Under the pieces are notes generated by a model. It saw only the letters and a program-made list of their open reading frames with translations. It searched no databases and was not told the origin of the DNA. Shown here piece after piece: positions 43,146-50,724 of a DNA stretch of 64,000 bases (positions are counted from its first letter, which is position 1; every line of letters begins with the position of its first letter). The stretch is from contig OZ244982.1 in NCBI GenBank assembly GCA_965223115.1, positions 1,984,001 through 2,048,000 of the forward strand, in the 5' to 3' direction. This stretch comes from CBDCUI01 sp965223115 (GTDB taxonomy: Bacteria; Pseudomonadota; Gammaproteobacteria; UBA4575). The position numbers and the translations under genes were made by a program.

Positions 43146-43388
43146 TTAAGATTGTCCACTGTAGGACTGCATGAGCTCATTTGTGTCTACAATGTTTTGT
43201 TCATTTCCTTGAGTAACTACTTGAAACTGATCGACTGGGCCTTGAACCACAATTTCTGAACGAGCAGCTTCTGTATTTACCCAGTTAGACGTATTTGCAT
43301 GCTGTGCAACGTTATCAATAGTTAAACCACCTTGCGCTAAAGCTAGATTAGTGCTGGCTAGTAAAATTGCTGTTATGAATGTTTTCAT
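43146..43388 (-). CDS. Small exported protein of unknown function (80 aa)
   Basis: This 80-residue protein has a clear signal peptide (MKTFITAILLASTNLALA). The mature ~60 residues are polar and Asn/Gln/Val-rich (VVQGPVDQFQVVTQGNEQNI), without Cys. An AAGGAG ribosome site is well placed. It is the first gene of a three-gene minus-strand unit and starts ~60 bp from the first of three operator-like repeats shared with the divergent TetR gene. Its small size and Asn/Gln-rich strands suggest a periplasmic or secreted binder. I do not recognise the family. Confidence 0.7.
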   Translation of the reverse strand: MKTFITAILLASTNLALAQGGLTIDNVAQHANTSNWVNTEAARSEIVVQGPVDQFQVVTQGNEQNIVDTNELMQSYSGQS

Positions 43389-43448
43389 TTTTTAATCTCC
43401 TTAAATTTAGTAAAAAATACGTTATTTAATGTTGTAGATCCTCTATTC

Positions 43449-43564
43449 GGAACCATTTGGTCAACAATGGAGATACTGTATAGATTCGGAACCGATAGGT
43501 CAACAATTATCTGGTTCAAAGTTTTTTATCTGCTATAGAAAATTATTATTGACCATTCGGTTCC
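43449..43564. promoter_or_regulatory. Three operator-like repeats between the exported-protein operon and the TetR gene
   Basis: GGAACCATTTGGTCAACAAT (43449-43468), GGAACCGATAGGTCAACAAT (43488-43507) and, inverted, GGAACCGAATGGTCAATAAT (43545-43564 on the minus strand) share the dyad ACC-N4-GGT. The first two lie 39 bp apart. This fits binding by a TetR-type dimer in a divergent promoter region; the adjacent TetR gene is the obvious regulator. Confidence 0.75.
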
Positions 43565-43609
43565 TAATAGGTATGGTCTTCATATTAGTATTTCAATTGA
43601 GTATTAAAT

Positions 43610-44194
43610 ATGGCAAGACCAAGAGAATTTAATATGGATGAGGCCCTGGAGAGGGCTATGAACGCTTTTTGGAGCCGTGGCTATGAGGCCACTTCATTGG
43701 CTGATTTAATGGAAGCCATGGATTTACAAAAAGGCAGTATTTACAAGGCCTTTGGAGATAAGCACTCCCTATTCATTGCCACTTTAGATAATTATCTTGA
43801 AATGGCACAAAAACTTAGTGAAGAAGTTATTGCCGCTGGCAAATCACCCAAAGATAGTTTGCGTATGTGGTTTGAAGCTGAATTGAAATTTATATGTGGA
43901 CAGGAAGGCAAACGTGGCTGTTTGATTGTTAACTCAATAGTTGAACGTGCCCATCACGATGAAGACGTCGCTAAAAGAATAAAGGCACATTTTAATAAAA
44001 CTCATAAGCTGATTACTAAAACCATACAAGAGGGACAAGAACAAAACGAATTTCGCAATGACTTTAGTGCTAATGAACTTGCGCAGATAATTTCGTCTTC
44101 ATTTATAGGTCTTGTTACTTTAAATAAAGGCCCTATGAGTAAAACAGCATGCCTGCAAACAGCTAACAATATTTTAGAGCTTATTAAGAAATAA
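43610..44194 (+). CDS. TetR-family transcriptional regulator
   Basis: This 194-residue repressor has the N-terminal TetR helix-turn-helix: FNMDEALERAMNAFWSRGYE, then TSLADLMEAMDLQKGSIYKA and FGDKHSLF. The C-terminal ~130 residues form the ligand-binding core with one internal Cys pair (ICGQEGKRGCLIVN), a context seen in regulators of electrophile or drug stress. It is divergent from the 80-aa/107-aa/YHS operon with three ACC-N4-GGT repeats between, so autoregulation and control of the operon are likely. The ligand is unknown. Its stop abuts the stop of the convergent symporter gene. Confidence 0.93.
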   Translation: MARPREFNMDEALERAMNAFWSRGYEATSLADLMEAMDLQKGSIYKAFGDKHSLFIATLDNYLEMAQKLSEEVIAAGKSPKDSLRMWFEAELKFICGQEGKRGCLIVNSIVERAHHDEDVAKRIKAHFNKTHKLITKTIQEGQEQNEFRNDFSANELAQIISSSFIGLVTLNKGPMSKTACLQTANNILELIKK

Positions 44195-45559
44195 TTATTT
44201 TCTTAACGTAGTTTTTTTACTTCCTATCCAAAACAATAAGCAGCCTGATATTAGTACCAGCAAAGATATTTCCAGCAATTTAGTATACTTATGTGTGGTA
44301 CCTAGCCATTGTGTATAGCCCGATGATTCTAGGAAATATAAGCTAGCTCCAAAAATAGCAATAATAAATGTTATTAAATAGCTCCAGATTGGAATATCTT
44401 TTTGCTTTGCAAAAATAGAAAAGAATACTACAGGCGCTAAGAATAATGATGCTGTTCCACTTACTGCAACTGCGCTAAATAAATCCTGGTTGCCAAAAAA
44501 TACACACAGCAGACCTAACAACATAAACACCAACATGATTAGTCTGCCATTCTTTACATTAGTCGACACTAATTTCATATCAACTGCAACAAGTTTAGAA
44601 GAGCTCGACAAAGTGCTATCTAAAGTAGACATAGCAGAAATGATCAAGGTCGTACTAAATAACAACATAGGCCATTCCCCTAAAAGACGCATAAGTACCG
44701 TATTCATCGTCTCCCCTTCAGCCGCATGTGCACCCGCTAGCACACCTAAGCTACCAAAGGCAAGGATGCATAAAATACTTATCCATGCTGCATGTAAAAA
44801 GCTTTTTCGCGTGGTTTCTCGATCTGATAAAAATCCACGATCCATCATTACGGGATCATGCATGGGGTAACTCCATATCTGCAAAAATGCAACCAACATT
44901 AAAATCGGACCGGGTTGTTCAATATTAAATTCTTTAAAACCGAGATCAGCAAACACAAAGTGGCCACTATTAATTACTGTGAAGATTAATAATAAAAGCA
45001 CAAAAACAAATATGCTCATTTGAAATACATCTGTCTTTAAAGAAGCGTGCAACCCTCCTAGCATCGAATAAATCAATGTAACGACAGAAAAACTAATAAT
45101 TGCGATTACATATGCATTGGAGCCCGCCGCACCAAATAACATCCCTATTACCAATAAATTTGCAAATACTTCACTGATTAATCTAATTACGATAACGATG
45201 TTGTAACAAGTGACTCCGATATAACTAAATCGTGCTTTTAAAAAATCTTGAATACTATCGAACCCTTGCTCAAATCTTAGCTTATCTACTATTAAACCAC
45301 CGGTTAGAAAAGACAAGTAATAGGCTGCATAAGCAAGCGTGCCCCAAATGCCATAAAAATAACCAAGCACAGCAGCATTCATCAATGAACGCGCAAAAAT
45401 CCATGTGGTAACTTGTGAAAAAGTTAAACTAAATAAGCTAGGGGCCTCACCACGTGGTGATATACCCGAAAAAAAGGTGTTTACAGTTCTAGCATTTGGC
45501 ACGAGCAGGATCGAAACCAAAGCAACCACGCCAGCAATAGATAGTAAAGCGTATTCCAT
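44195..45559 (-). CDS. Sodium:solute symporter family (SSF) transporter
   Basis: This 454-residue inner-membrane protein has about 12-13 hydrophobic helices. SSF features include an early glycine-rich pair SPRGEAPSLFSLTFSQVTTW, the GGLIVDKLRFEQGFDSIQDF region where SSF proteins place their sodium-site helix, and a central STLDSTLSSSSKLVAVD that matches the conserved Ser/Thr sodium motif of helix 8. It probably imports a small solute with sodium; the solute is unknown. The gene is convergent with the TetR gene, their stop codons being adjacent. Confidence 0.85.
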   Translation of the reverse strand: MEYALLSIAGVVALVSILLVPNARTVNTFFSGISPRGEAPSLFSLTFSQVTTWIFARSLMNAAVLGYFYGIWGTLAYAAYYLSFLTGGLIVDKLRFEQGFDSIQDFLKARFSYIGVTCYNIVIVIRLISEVFANLLVIGMLFGAAGSNAYVIAIISFSVVTLIYSMLGGLHASLKTDVFQMSIFVFVLLLLIFTVINSGHFVFADLGFKEFNIEQPGPILMLVAFLQIWSYPMHDPVMMDRGFLSDRETTRKSFLHAAWISILCILAFGSLGVLAGAHAAEGETMNTVLMRLLGEWPMLLFSTTLIISAMSTLDSTLSSSSKLVAVDMKLVSTNVKNGRLIMLVFMLLGLLCVFFGNQDLFSAVAVSGTASLFLAPVVFFSIFAKQKDIPIWSYLITFIIAIFGASLYFLESSGYTQWLGTTHKYTKLLEISLLVLISGCLLFWIGSKKTTLRK

Positions 45560-45993
45560 GGTGTTTTAATAAAAATGTAAAATTGTTATATGAGGTTAAT
45601 GTTAGACCTGATGATTGTAAATATTATTTCAATATTTATTGTATTACTGCTTTATTCAACGCAAACATCCTTGATATATATTCTTATACAAAATACACAA
45701 ACCACGAAATAAGAGACTATAAAAAAATAAAACTCCACCGCTAATTAACAAGGTTAATGAGGGAAAATTATTGCTAATCTATTTTATAAAACGTTCAGTA
45801 TTCTGATCTTCTTATTTGTGAAAAACATGTATATAGACCACTTATCGGAGGCCAAAACTACCACATACCAATCACAGCATAACAACCTAAATAAATGGCT
45901 ATTTTCCTAAGTATAGACGGCACTTTACATAGTAGTAAGAGACACACGTTAGCGTGACAATAGAAATATGTTCAATGGAATAGAGGTACTATT
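45560..45993. other. Intergenic region, nothing supported
   Basis: AT-rich divergent spacer between the symporter gene and the exported-protein gene at 45994. A small CACG/CGTG hairpin near 45947 and an AGAGG ribosome site before 45994 are the only features seen. A 27-codon frame starting near 45828 lacks support. Confidence 0.45.
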
Positions 45994-46317
45994 ATGAAAT
46001 TCCATTCTGTTCTCATATTTTCTACAACTTTATTTTGCTGTTCTTTAGCGCTAGCCAGTGAACAATATATTTGCAGTCATGGTGATGCTGAAAGGGTGAT
46101 CAGTGTTGTATATCAAAATGCTGAAAGCCAGGTGCCTTGCGAGGTACAGTACGATAAAGGTGAAGGTGCACACACCTTATGGAGTGCGCAAGCTGAAGTA
46201 GGCTATTGTGAAACTAAAGCAAGTGAATTTGTAGCTAAACAAGAATCTTGGGGCTGGTCATGCGAAAAAGCCGCAAGTGCAGTTTATGCTGACGATTTAG
46301 TTTCTGACTTATACTAA
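45994..46317 (+). CDS. Conserved exported protein with four cysteines (107 aa)
   Basis: This 107-residue protein has a signal peptide (FSTTLFCCSLALA) and a mature domain with four Cys (YICSHGDAERVISVVYQ, QVPCEVQYDKG, VGYCETKASEF, WGWSCEKA) likely forming two disulfides in the periplasm. The arrangement resembles a conserved gammaproteobacterial hypothetical family, but I know of no function. An AGAGG ribosome site precedes the ATG and a strong terminator follows, so the gene is monocistronic. Confidence 0.75.
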   Translation: MKFHSVLIFSTTLFCCSLALASEQYICSHGDAERVISVVYQNAESQVPCEVQYDKGEGAHTLWSAQAEVGYCETKASEFVAKQESWGWSCEKAASAVYADDLVSDLY

Positions 46318-46339
46318 GCAAACTTTAGTGAACCATACA

Positions 46340-46372
46340 AAGCCCCTTATGTAAATAAGGGGCTTTTTTTTG
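46340..46372 (+). terminator. Terminator after the four-Cys exported protein
   Basis: AAGCCCCTTAT (46340-46350) pairs exactly with ATAAGGGGCTT (46355-46365) across GTAA, followed by a T run. A strong intrinsic terminator. Confidence 0.9.
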
Positions 46373-46436
46373 CATACAATAAATACAGACTAGAATAAAA
46401 TAGTTATTTAAAACTATTGAATTAATAATTATAAAA

Positions 46437-47138
46437 ATGCTCAGCATCCGTTCTACACATGCAGCTTCACATGATGGACCTCGTTTTAAGCGGGCTTTTT
46501 TATTCACATTACTCTTTACGGCCTTATTATGGATAATAAAAATTATCGTAAATGTAATTGACATTAACTTTTGGAGCTTAGGTGTAAAACCTGAAGAATT
46601 AATTGGAACAATTGGCATATTAACCGCACCGTTGATACATGGATCCTTTGAGCATTTAATTTCCAATACTCCTGCGCTCATCATTTTAGGAACAACACTT
46701 ATCTATGGTTACCCACGCTCTTGGTGGATAGTTGTACCTATAATTTGGTTAGGGGCAGGACTAGGGGTTTGGACTACTGCGCGGCCGGTTTATCATTTTG
46801 GCGCAAGTGGACTCACTTATGGCTTAATGTTTTTTATTTTTGTTATTGGTATTTTAAGACGTGATAAACTCGCAATTGCACTTTCTTTATTAGTATTCTT
46901 TTTATATGGCACAATGATTTGGGGCATTTTCCCACATCAACCTGGAATCTCTTTTGAAACTCATTTATGGGGCGCAGGTTTAGGTGTGCTGTGTGCCATA
47001 TTATTGCGCAAACGTGACCCTGCTCCTGTTACTAAACGTTACGAATGGGAAAATGAGGACACAGAAGACCCAATCATAGGCGACGCATGGAGCAAAATAG
47101 ATAATAAAAATAGTTCTTCACAAGATGAAGAATATTAA
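46437..47138 (+). CDS. Rhomboid-family intramembrane serine protease
   Basis: This 233-residue membrane protein has six hydrophobic helices and rhomboid motifs. HGSFEHLISN (His68, His73, Asn77) supplies the oxyanion residues, FGASGLTYG holds the nucleophile Ser124, and ETHLWGAGLG the catalytic His176. The C-terminal tail (YEWENEDTEDPI) is charged and cytoplasmic. It should cleave membrane-anchored substrates within the bilayer. All catalytic residues are present. The natural substrate is unknown; no obvious partner is nearby. Confidence 0.9.
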   Translation: MLSIRSTHAASHDGPRFKRAFLFTLLFTALLWIIKIIVNVIDINFWSLGVKPEELIGTIGILTAPLIHGSFEHLISNTPALIILGTTLIYGYPRSWWIVVPIIWLGAGLGVWTTARPVYHFGASGLTYGLMFFIFVIGILRRDKLAIALSLLVFFLYGTMIWGIFPHQPGISFETHLWGAGLGVLCAILLRKRDPAPVTKRYEWENEDTEDPIIGDAWSKIDNKNSSSQDEEY

Positions 47139-47162
47139 TATTTAAAAATAATACTTAATTTA

Positions 47163-47654
47163 TTATTCCCTCCACTTGCTAAATACATAATCATTGTCTT
47201 TTTGTGAAGTATGACATGCAAAACATGCTTGCTTGTAATCTTCCCCGATTGCTCTGGTTTCTGAGTCGCCCGCTGCAAATCCTTCAAAACCCCAACCAGC
47301 CGTATCGCTAAAACGTTTCGTATCTTTCTCCATTACACCTAGCACTTTACGTTTTGCCTCTACTATAGAATTATCAGCATTTGTTACATCCAATAAATCA
47401 AAGATAATGACAGAACCATCTGGAAATACACCGTTTTGATAACCAAGCATTGCCTTATCATTAGCATAGATATGATGTATACCTCCAAATGAATCATGCA
47501 ATGGGTGTCCATCTTGTATCACCATACTTTTTACATGTGTCCAGTAACGAAATCCTTCCGGGTATTCAAGAAGGTTACTCTCAGCTTTTACGATACTGAC
47601 AGTAAACATAGCTGCCACCAGAAATTTTAAACCCATTATATAAATGCTATTCAT
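47163..47654 (-). CDS. Cytochrome P460-family protein
   Basis: This 163-residue exported protein has a signal sequence (LKFLVAAMFTVSIVKAE), the P460 pattern YPEGFRYWTHVKSMVIQDGH with FGGIHHIYAN, and a C-terminal heme-binding CFACH (Cys144, Cys147, His148). Cytochrome P460 is a periplasmic c-heme with a lysine-heme crosslink and oxidises hydroxylamine or is linked to nitrogen oxide or redox stress. Lysines are present upstream of the heme motif, but the crosslinking one cannot be assigned here. The gene is divergent from an HxlR regulator, which may control it. Confidence 0.85.
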   Translation of the reverse strand: MNSIYIMGLKFLVAAMFTVSIVKAESNLLEYPEGFRYWTHVKSMVIQDGHPLHDSFGGIHHIYANDKAMLGYQNGVFPDGSVIIFDLLDVTNADNSIVEAKRKVLGVMEKDTKRFSDTAGWGFEGFAAGDSETRAIGEDYKQACFACHTSQKDNDYVFSKWRE

Positions 47655-47712
47655 ATTTGTGTCCTATAATTAGTTTATGTTTGCTAGAGTATGAATAGAC
47701 TAGGTCTTAAAC

Positions 47713-47743
47713 AAGTAAGCACTTTTTAGAAAGGTACTTACTT
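47713..47743. promoter_or_regulatory. Inverted repeat in the P460/HxlR divergent region
   Basis: AAGTAAG (47713-47719) and CTTACTT (47737-47743) form a 7-bp inverted repeat with a 17-bp spacer directly before the HxlR gene. It may be the HxlR operator controlling both divergent genes. Confidence 0.35.
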
Positions 47744-47747
47744 AATA

Positions 47748-48095
47748 GTGCAAAATATGGAAAAACAAAGAGAAAATAATTTATCCCAGGTAAGTGTTTC
47801 CCGCATGGTTGAAGACATAGTTGGCTGCAAATGGTCGCTATCCGTGCTAACCGCTGTACGAAAAAACATTCTGCGGCCTGGTGAGATACAACGAGAGATT
47901 GAGGGTATCTCAACAAAAGTCCTTAACGAGCGTTTTGTTAAGATGATTCGCTATGGGATTTTAGCTAAAACAACTTATCACGAAATTCCACCAAGGGTCG
48001 AATACAATTTAACGGATTTTGGGGAAAAGTTTGTTGGTATACTTGACCAAATAGATTTATTGCAAAAAGAACTAACAGAAGATATAAGTGATTAA
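47748..48095 (+). CDS. HxlR-family winged-helix regulator
   Basis: This 115-residue protein is an HxlR/MarR-like winged helix: VGCKWSLSVLTAVRKN with the conserved Cys, then LRPGEIQREIEGISTKVLNE and the wing GILAKTTYHEIPPRVEYNLT. The Cys near the first helix is often redox-sensitive in this family. The start is a GTG at 47748 near a weak AAAGG; an ATG at 47757 is an alternative. It is divergent from the cytochrome P460 gene, suggesting it regulates that gene in response to an oxidant or nitrogen species. Confidence 0.88.
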   Translation: MQNMEKQRENNLSQVSVSRMVEDIVGCKWSLSVLTAVRKNILRPGEIQREIEGISTKVLNERFVKMIRYGILAKTTYHEIPPRVEYNLTDFGEKFVGILDQIDLLQKELTEDISD

Positions 48096-48119
48096 CTCTA
48101 TATTACTAGTATTACATAC

Positions 48120-48938
48120 ATGCCATCACAAAAATTCATTAAACTACATAAGCAATTACGACGCCAAATAGGTAAAGCAATTAGTGACTATCATATGATC
48201 GAAGATGGCGATTTAATCATGGTGTGTCTCTCTGGTGGCAAAGACTCTTACACTTTATTAGATATGCTGATGAGTTTGCAGCCTATTGCGCCGATTCAAT
48301 TTGAGTTAATTGCAGTTAATCTAGACCAAAAACAACCTGATTTTCCAAAACATGTATTACCCGACTATCTAGAAAAATTAAATATTAATTATCGTATTAT
48401 TGAGCGTGATACTTATTCTATCGTTAAAGAAAAAATAGAGCCTGGTAAAACCATGTGTTCACTTTGTTCTCGGTTACGTAGAGGTATTTTATACAACACA
48501 GCCCAAGAATTTGGTGCAAACAAAATTGCTCTAGGTCATCACATGGATGATTTAGTCGAAACGATGTTTTTAAATATGTTTCATGGTTCCAGATTTAAAA
48601 CCATGCCGCCAAAATTAATCAGTGATGATAAGCGTAATATTGTTATACGCCCGATGGTGTATTGTCGCGAAAAAGATATTGCAAAATATGCACGACAACG
48701 TGAATTTCCAATTATTCCTTGTAACCTTTGCGGTTCTCAACCAAATTTGGAACGTGCAAAAATAAAAGAAATGCTTTCTGAATGGGACAAGCAATCACCT
48801 GATCGTATCAGTAATATCTTCCGCTCCATGCAAAATATTACTGGCAGCCACTTACTTGATACCGATTTATTTAATTTTCAATCAATGCAACAAAATGTTG
48901 AATTTAAGAACTCAGTTAAAGAAGTTGTGTTTAATTAG
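48120..48938 (+). CDS. ttcA: tRNA 2-thiocytidine biosynthesis protein TtcA
   Basis: This 272-residue enzyme thiolates cytidine 32 of certain tRNAs. It has the PP-loop ATPase motif SGGKDSYTLL for adenylation, and Cys pairs in CSLCSRLRRG and PCNLCGSQPN that hold the 4Fe-4S cluster. ALGHHMDDLVETMFLNMFHG is also typical. All residues needed appear intact. It is monocistronic or weakly linked to the HxlR gene (25-bp gap). A structured intergenic element follows. Confidence 0.97.
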   Translation: MPSQKFIKLHKQLRRQIGKAISDYHMIEDGDLIMVCLSGGKDSYTLLDMLMSLQPIAPIQFELIAVNLDQKQPDFPKHVLPDYLEKLNINYRIIERDTYSIVKEKIEPGKTMCSLCSRLRRGILYNTAQEFGANKIALGHHMDDLVETMFLNMFHGSRFKTMPPKLISDDKRNIVIRPMVYCREKDIAKYARQREFPIIPCNLCGSQPNLERAKIKEMLSEWDKQSPDRISNIFRSMQNITGSHLLDTDLFNFQSMQQNVEFKNSVKEVVFN

Positions 48939-48989
48939 CTGAACACAAACTTTCACTATTAGCAGAAAATAATATTTTATACGTGAAGG

Positions 48990-49042
48990 TTTGATGCTAC
49001 ACAATAGCAATTATTAAATTGCTTTGCGCAGCATCAAATTTT
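48990..49042. other. Nested inverted repeat between ttcA and the Asp/His-rich protein gene
   Basis: TTTGATGCT (48990-48998) pairs exactly with AGCATCAAA (49030-49038). Inside, AGCAATT (49006-49012) pairs with AATTGCT (49017-49023). A short T tract follows. It sits between convergent genes and could be a branched terminator or an RNA element. Confidence 0.5.
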
Positions 49043-49052
49043 ATTAAGCAAG

Positions 49053-49529
49053 CTACTCCCAGAATCTCCACCATTTTCTGCTATGTTCTTCGCGTGATGC
49101 CTGTCCTTGCTCTGAACCTTTGCCAAGCTCTTTACGCTCTTGCTCAGCTTTTTTCGCGCGTTGTTTGTCTAACCCTTTATTACTTTTACCATCAGTATCT
49201 CCGTGATGCCTATCATCATCTTCTTCTTCGTGCTCTTTATCTTTGTGATGGTCTTTTTTATAACCATCGCCGTCGTCGTCCTCATCCCTGTGTTTTTTAT
49301 CTTTGTGATAACCATTCTTGTAACTTTCATCTTCGTCTTCTTCATCATCGTCATGGTCGTCGTCGTCAGAATGAGATTTGTTTGCTTTCCGTTCTTCCTT
49401 AGCAGCTTTTTTCATTTCCTTGTGCTGCTGTTTATCCATACTTTTTTCCTTATGACTACCCGCAAAAGTGGTACTAAATGCAAATACAGTTAGCAGCATA
49501 AAAATAAATGCAAGAAAAACTTTTTTCAT
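49053..49529 (-). CDS. Exported Asp/Glu/His/Lys-rich low-complexity protein
   Basis: This 158-residue protein has a signal peptide (LAFIFMLLTVFAFSTTFA). The mature part is nearly all charged: Lys-rich helices, then runs of Asp/Glu and His (HSDDDDHDDDEEDEDE; DDDRHHGDTDG). The end GLDKQRAKKAEQERKELGKG followed by SEQGQASREEHSRKWWRFWE reads as an ordered, conserved tail. The acidic/His stretches suit metal binding, but that is inference. The family appears in several proteobacteria as short hypothetical proteins. Antisense hydrophobic frames over this locus are artefacts of its low complexity. Confidence 0.75.
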   Translation of the reverse strand: MKKVFLAFIFMLLTVFAFSTTFAGSHKEKSMDKQQHKEMKKAAKEERKANKSHSDDDDHDDDEEDEDESYKNGYHKDKKHRDEDDDGDGYKKDHHKDKEHEEEDDDRHHGDTDGKSNKGLDKQRAKKAEQERKELGKGSEQGQASREEHSRKWWRFWE

Positions 49530-49962
49530 AAATCACCTTATAGTTAAAGTTATCAACTATCACTAAATGTAGAGTTTATATATTGACACTTTAATAAAGC
49601 AGTTATTCACTAAAAACAGCTCAAATGCATAAATTAAGTTATAAATAGCACTTAATTACTTAGTTAGAATTTAACTTTTTTGCCAACAAGTGGTTTATTT
49701 CTCATACACTAAATTTTCAACCCTTAAAAAATAAAGTTCTGTTTGAGTAAGATTAGGTCTGTTTAATTTTTAATCTACTTTATGGACTATATTTTTACAA
49801 AAACAAACCATATCCTTCATGCATTAATTCATGCTTTCCTTTTATTGTGTATGTAAATATCTGAATTAATTACATAGAACTTGCTTAATTTACTCACTCA
49901 CATTGGTTCCTATACATTGTCATGGCATAATCTCTATACACAAAAGTGTGGAGGAAATAATA
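49530..49962. other. Intergenic region, no gene seen
   Basis: AT-rich stretch between the Asp/His-rich gene and the twin-transmembrane protein gene. The end contains GGAGG, the ribosome site for the gene at 49963. No other feature is supported. Confidence 0.45.
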
Positions 49963-50151
49963 ATGCTAAATATAATAATAATCCTGGCATTACTAACGAC
50001 AATTGGTGCACTTGGTTTAGGGCTGTTGTCAATGGGGATCGGTGGTTCATTGGATAAAGATGCAAGTGAACGCTTTATGTGGGCACGCATTATCCTTCAA
50101 GGTTTAGCCGTTATACTTATATTGGCTGCCCTTTACTTTTCTACTGTCTGA
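49963..50151 (+). CDS. Small HIG1-like twin-transmembrane protein (62 aa)
   Basis: This 62-residue protein has two hydrophobic helices (IIIILALLTTIGALGLGLLS and LQGLAVILILAALYFSTV) linked by a polar loop with GGSLDKDASERFMWARI. The pattern and the RxxLQG-like second helix resemble HIG1-type twin-transmembrane proteins, small inner-membrane proteins associated with respiration. The real start is ATG 49963 with GGAGG upstream; a longer frame beginning at 49903 is not credible. The role in this species is unknown. Confidence 0.75.
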   Translation: MLNIIIILALLTTIGALGLGLLSMGIGGSLDKDASERFMWARIILQGLAVILILAALYFSTV

Positions 50152-50177
50152 AGAAACAGTAAAGTTAAATAGCTAAA

Positions 50178-50315
50178 TTACTTATGCGGTAATTTTACTT
50201 TAGCCGTAACAGAGCCTTTGAATTTTGCCTTCTTTTGAGTGTTGTTCAGAAACACTGCAGGTCGAGATATGTCTCGTGCAGATCGGTTTAAAGGCAAATG
50301 ATTTTTTTGCTTCAT
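50178..50315 (-). CDS. Small basic protein (45 aa)
   Basis: An ATG at 50315 with AGGGG 6 nt upstream opens 45 codons to TAA at 50178-50180. The product is strongly basic and polar: MKQKNHLPLNRSARDISRPA, then KKAKFKGSVTAKVKLPHK. No hydrophobic segment is present, so it is a cytoplasmic, perhaps nucleic-acid-binding, peptide. The stop lies 27 bp from the convergent HIG1-like gene. I do not recognise the family. Good ribosome site and codon quality raise it above chance. Confidence 0.5.
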   Translation of the reverse strand: MKQKNHLPLNRSARDISRPAVFLNNTQKKAKFKGSVTAKVKLPHK

Positions 50316-50724
50316 GTAGTACCCCTCCATGGATGCCTAATACATAGCTTCCCTTATAAAACATCATTACCGCCGGAAGTCTTTTCCTAGCAAATGCATG
50401 ATGTCATTCGAAGGCCGTTATTATTGCCACATTGTCTCTCAAACTCTGTGCTATACGTTACAAAATCACTACGGCAATACTTAAACCCATTGACCAAATA
50501 ATATACATACTAAAATTAAGGGAAATAGTTCTTAACGCTTCACTGCACTATAATCTGCGGCCCTTTGCGTATACTAATATTTAGCTAACCTTATGATTTT
50601 AAATATAGGTTGGTGTTTGTATGCTTATCTTTCTATTATGAAATTACTCTTTTGTAGTAGATAGTTTATTACGCAAAACACTTAATATAGTAAGAATAAC
50701 TATTTGTCTTAATTCGAGTCGAGT
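50316..50724. other. Intergenic region upstream of gltB
   Basis: About 400 bp without a gene. It must contain the gltB promoter and that of the divergent small basic peptide. I see no unambiguous promoter, operator or riboswitch. Confidence 0.45.

Noticed and set aside
45828..45911. 27-codon frame in the divergent region
   Set aside because: No ribosome site and no conservation signal; too short.
49203..49493. Hydrophobic plus-strand protein of 96 codons
   Set aside because: It is the antisense image of Asp/Glu/His codon runs in the minus-strand exported protein, giving artificial Ile/Val/Phe/Met runs.
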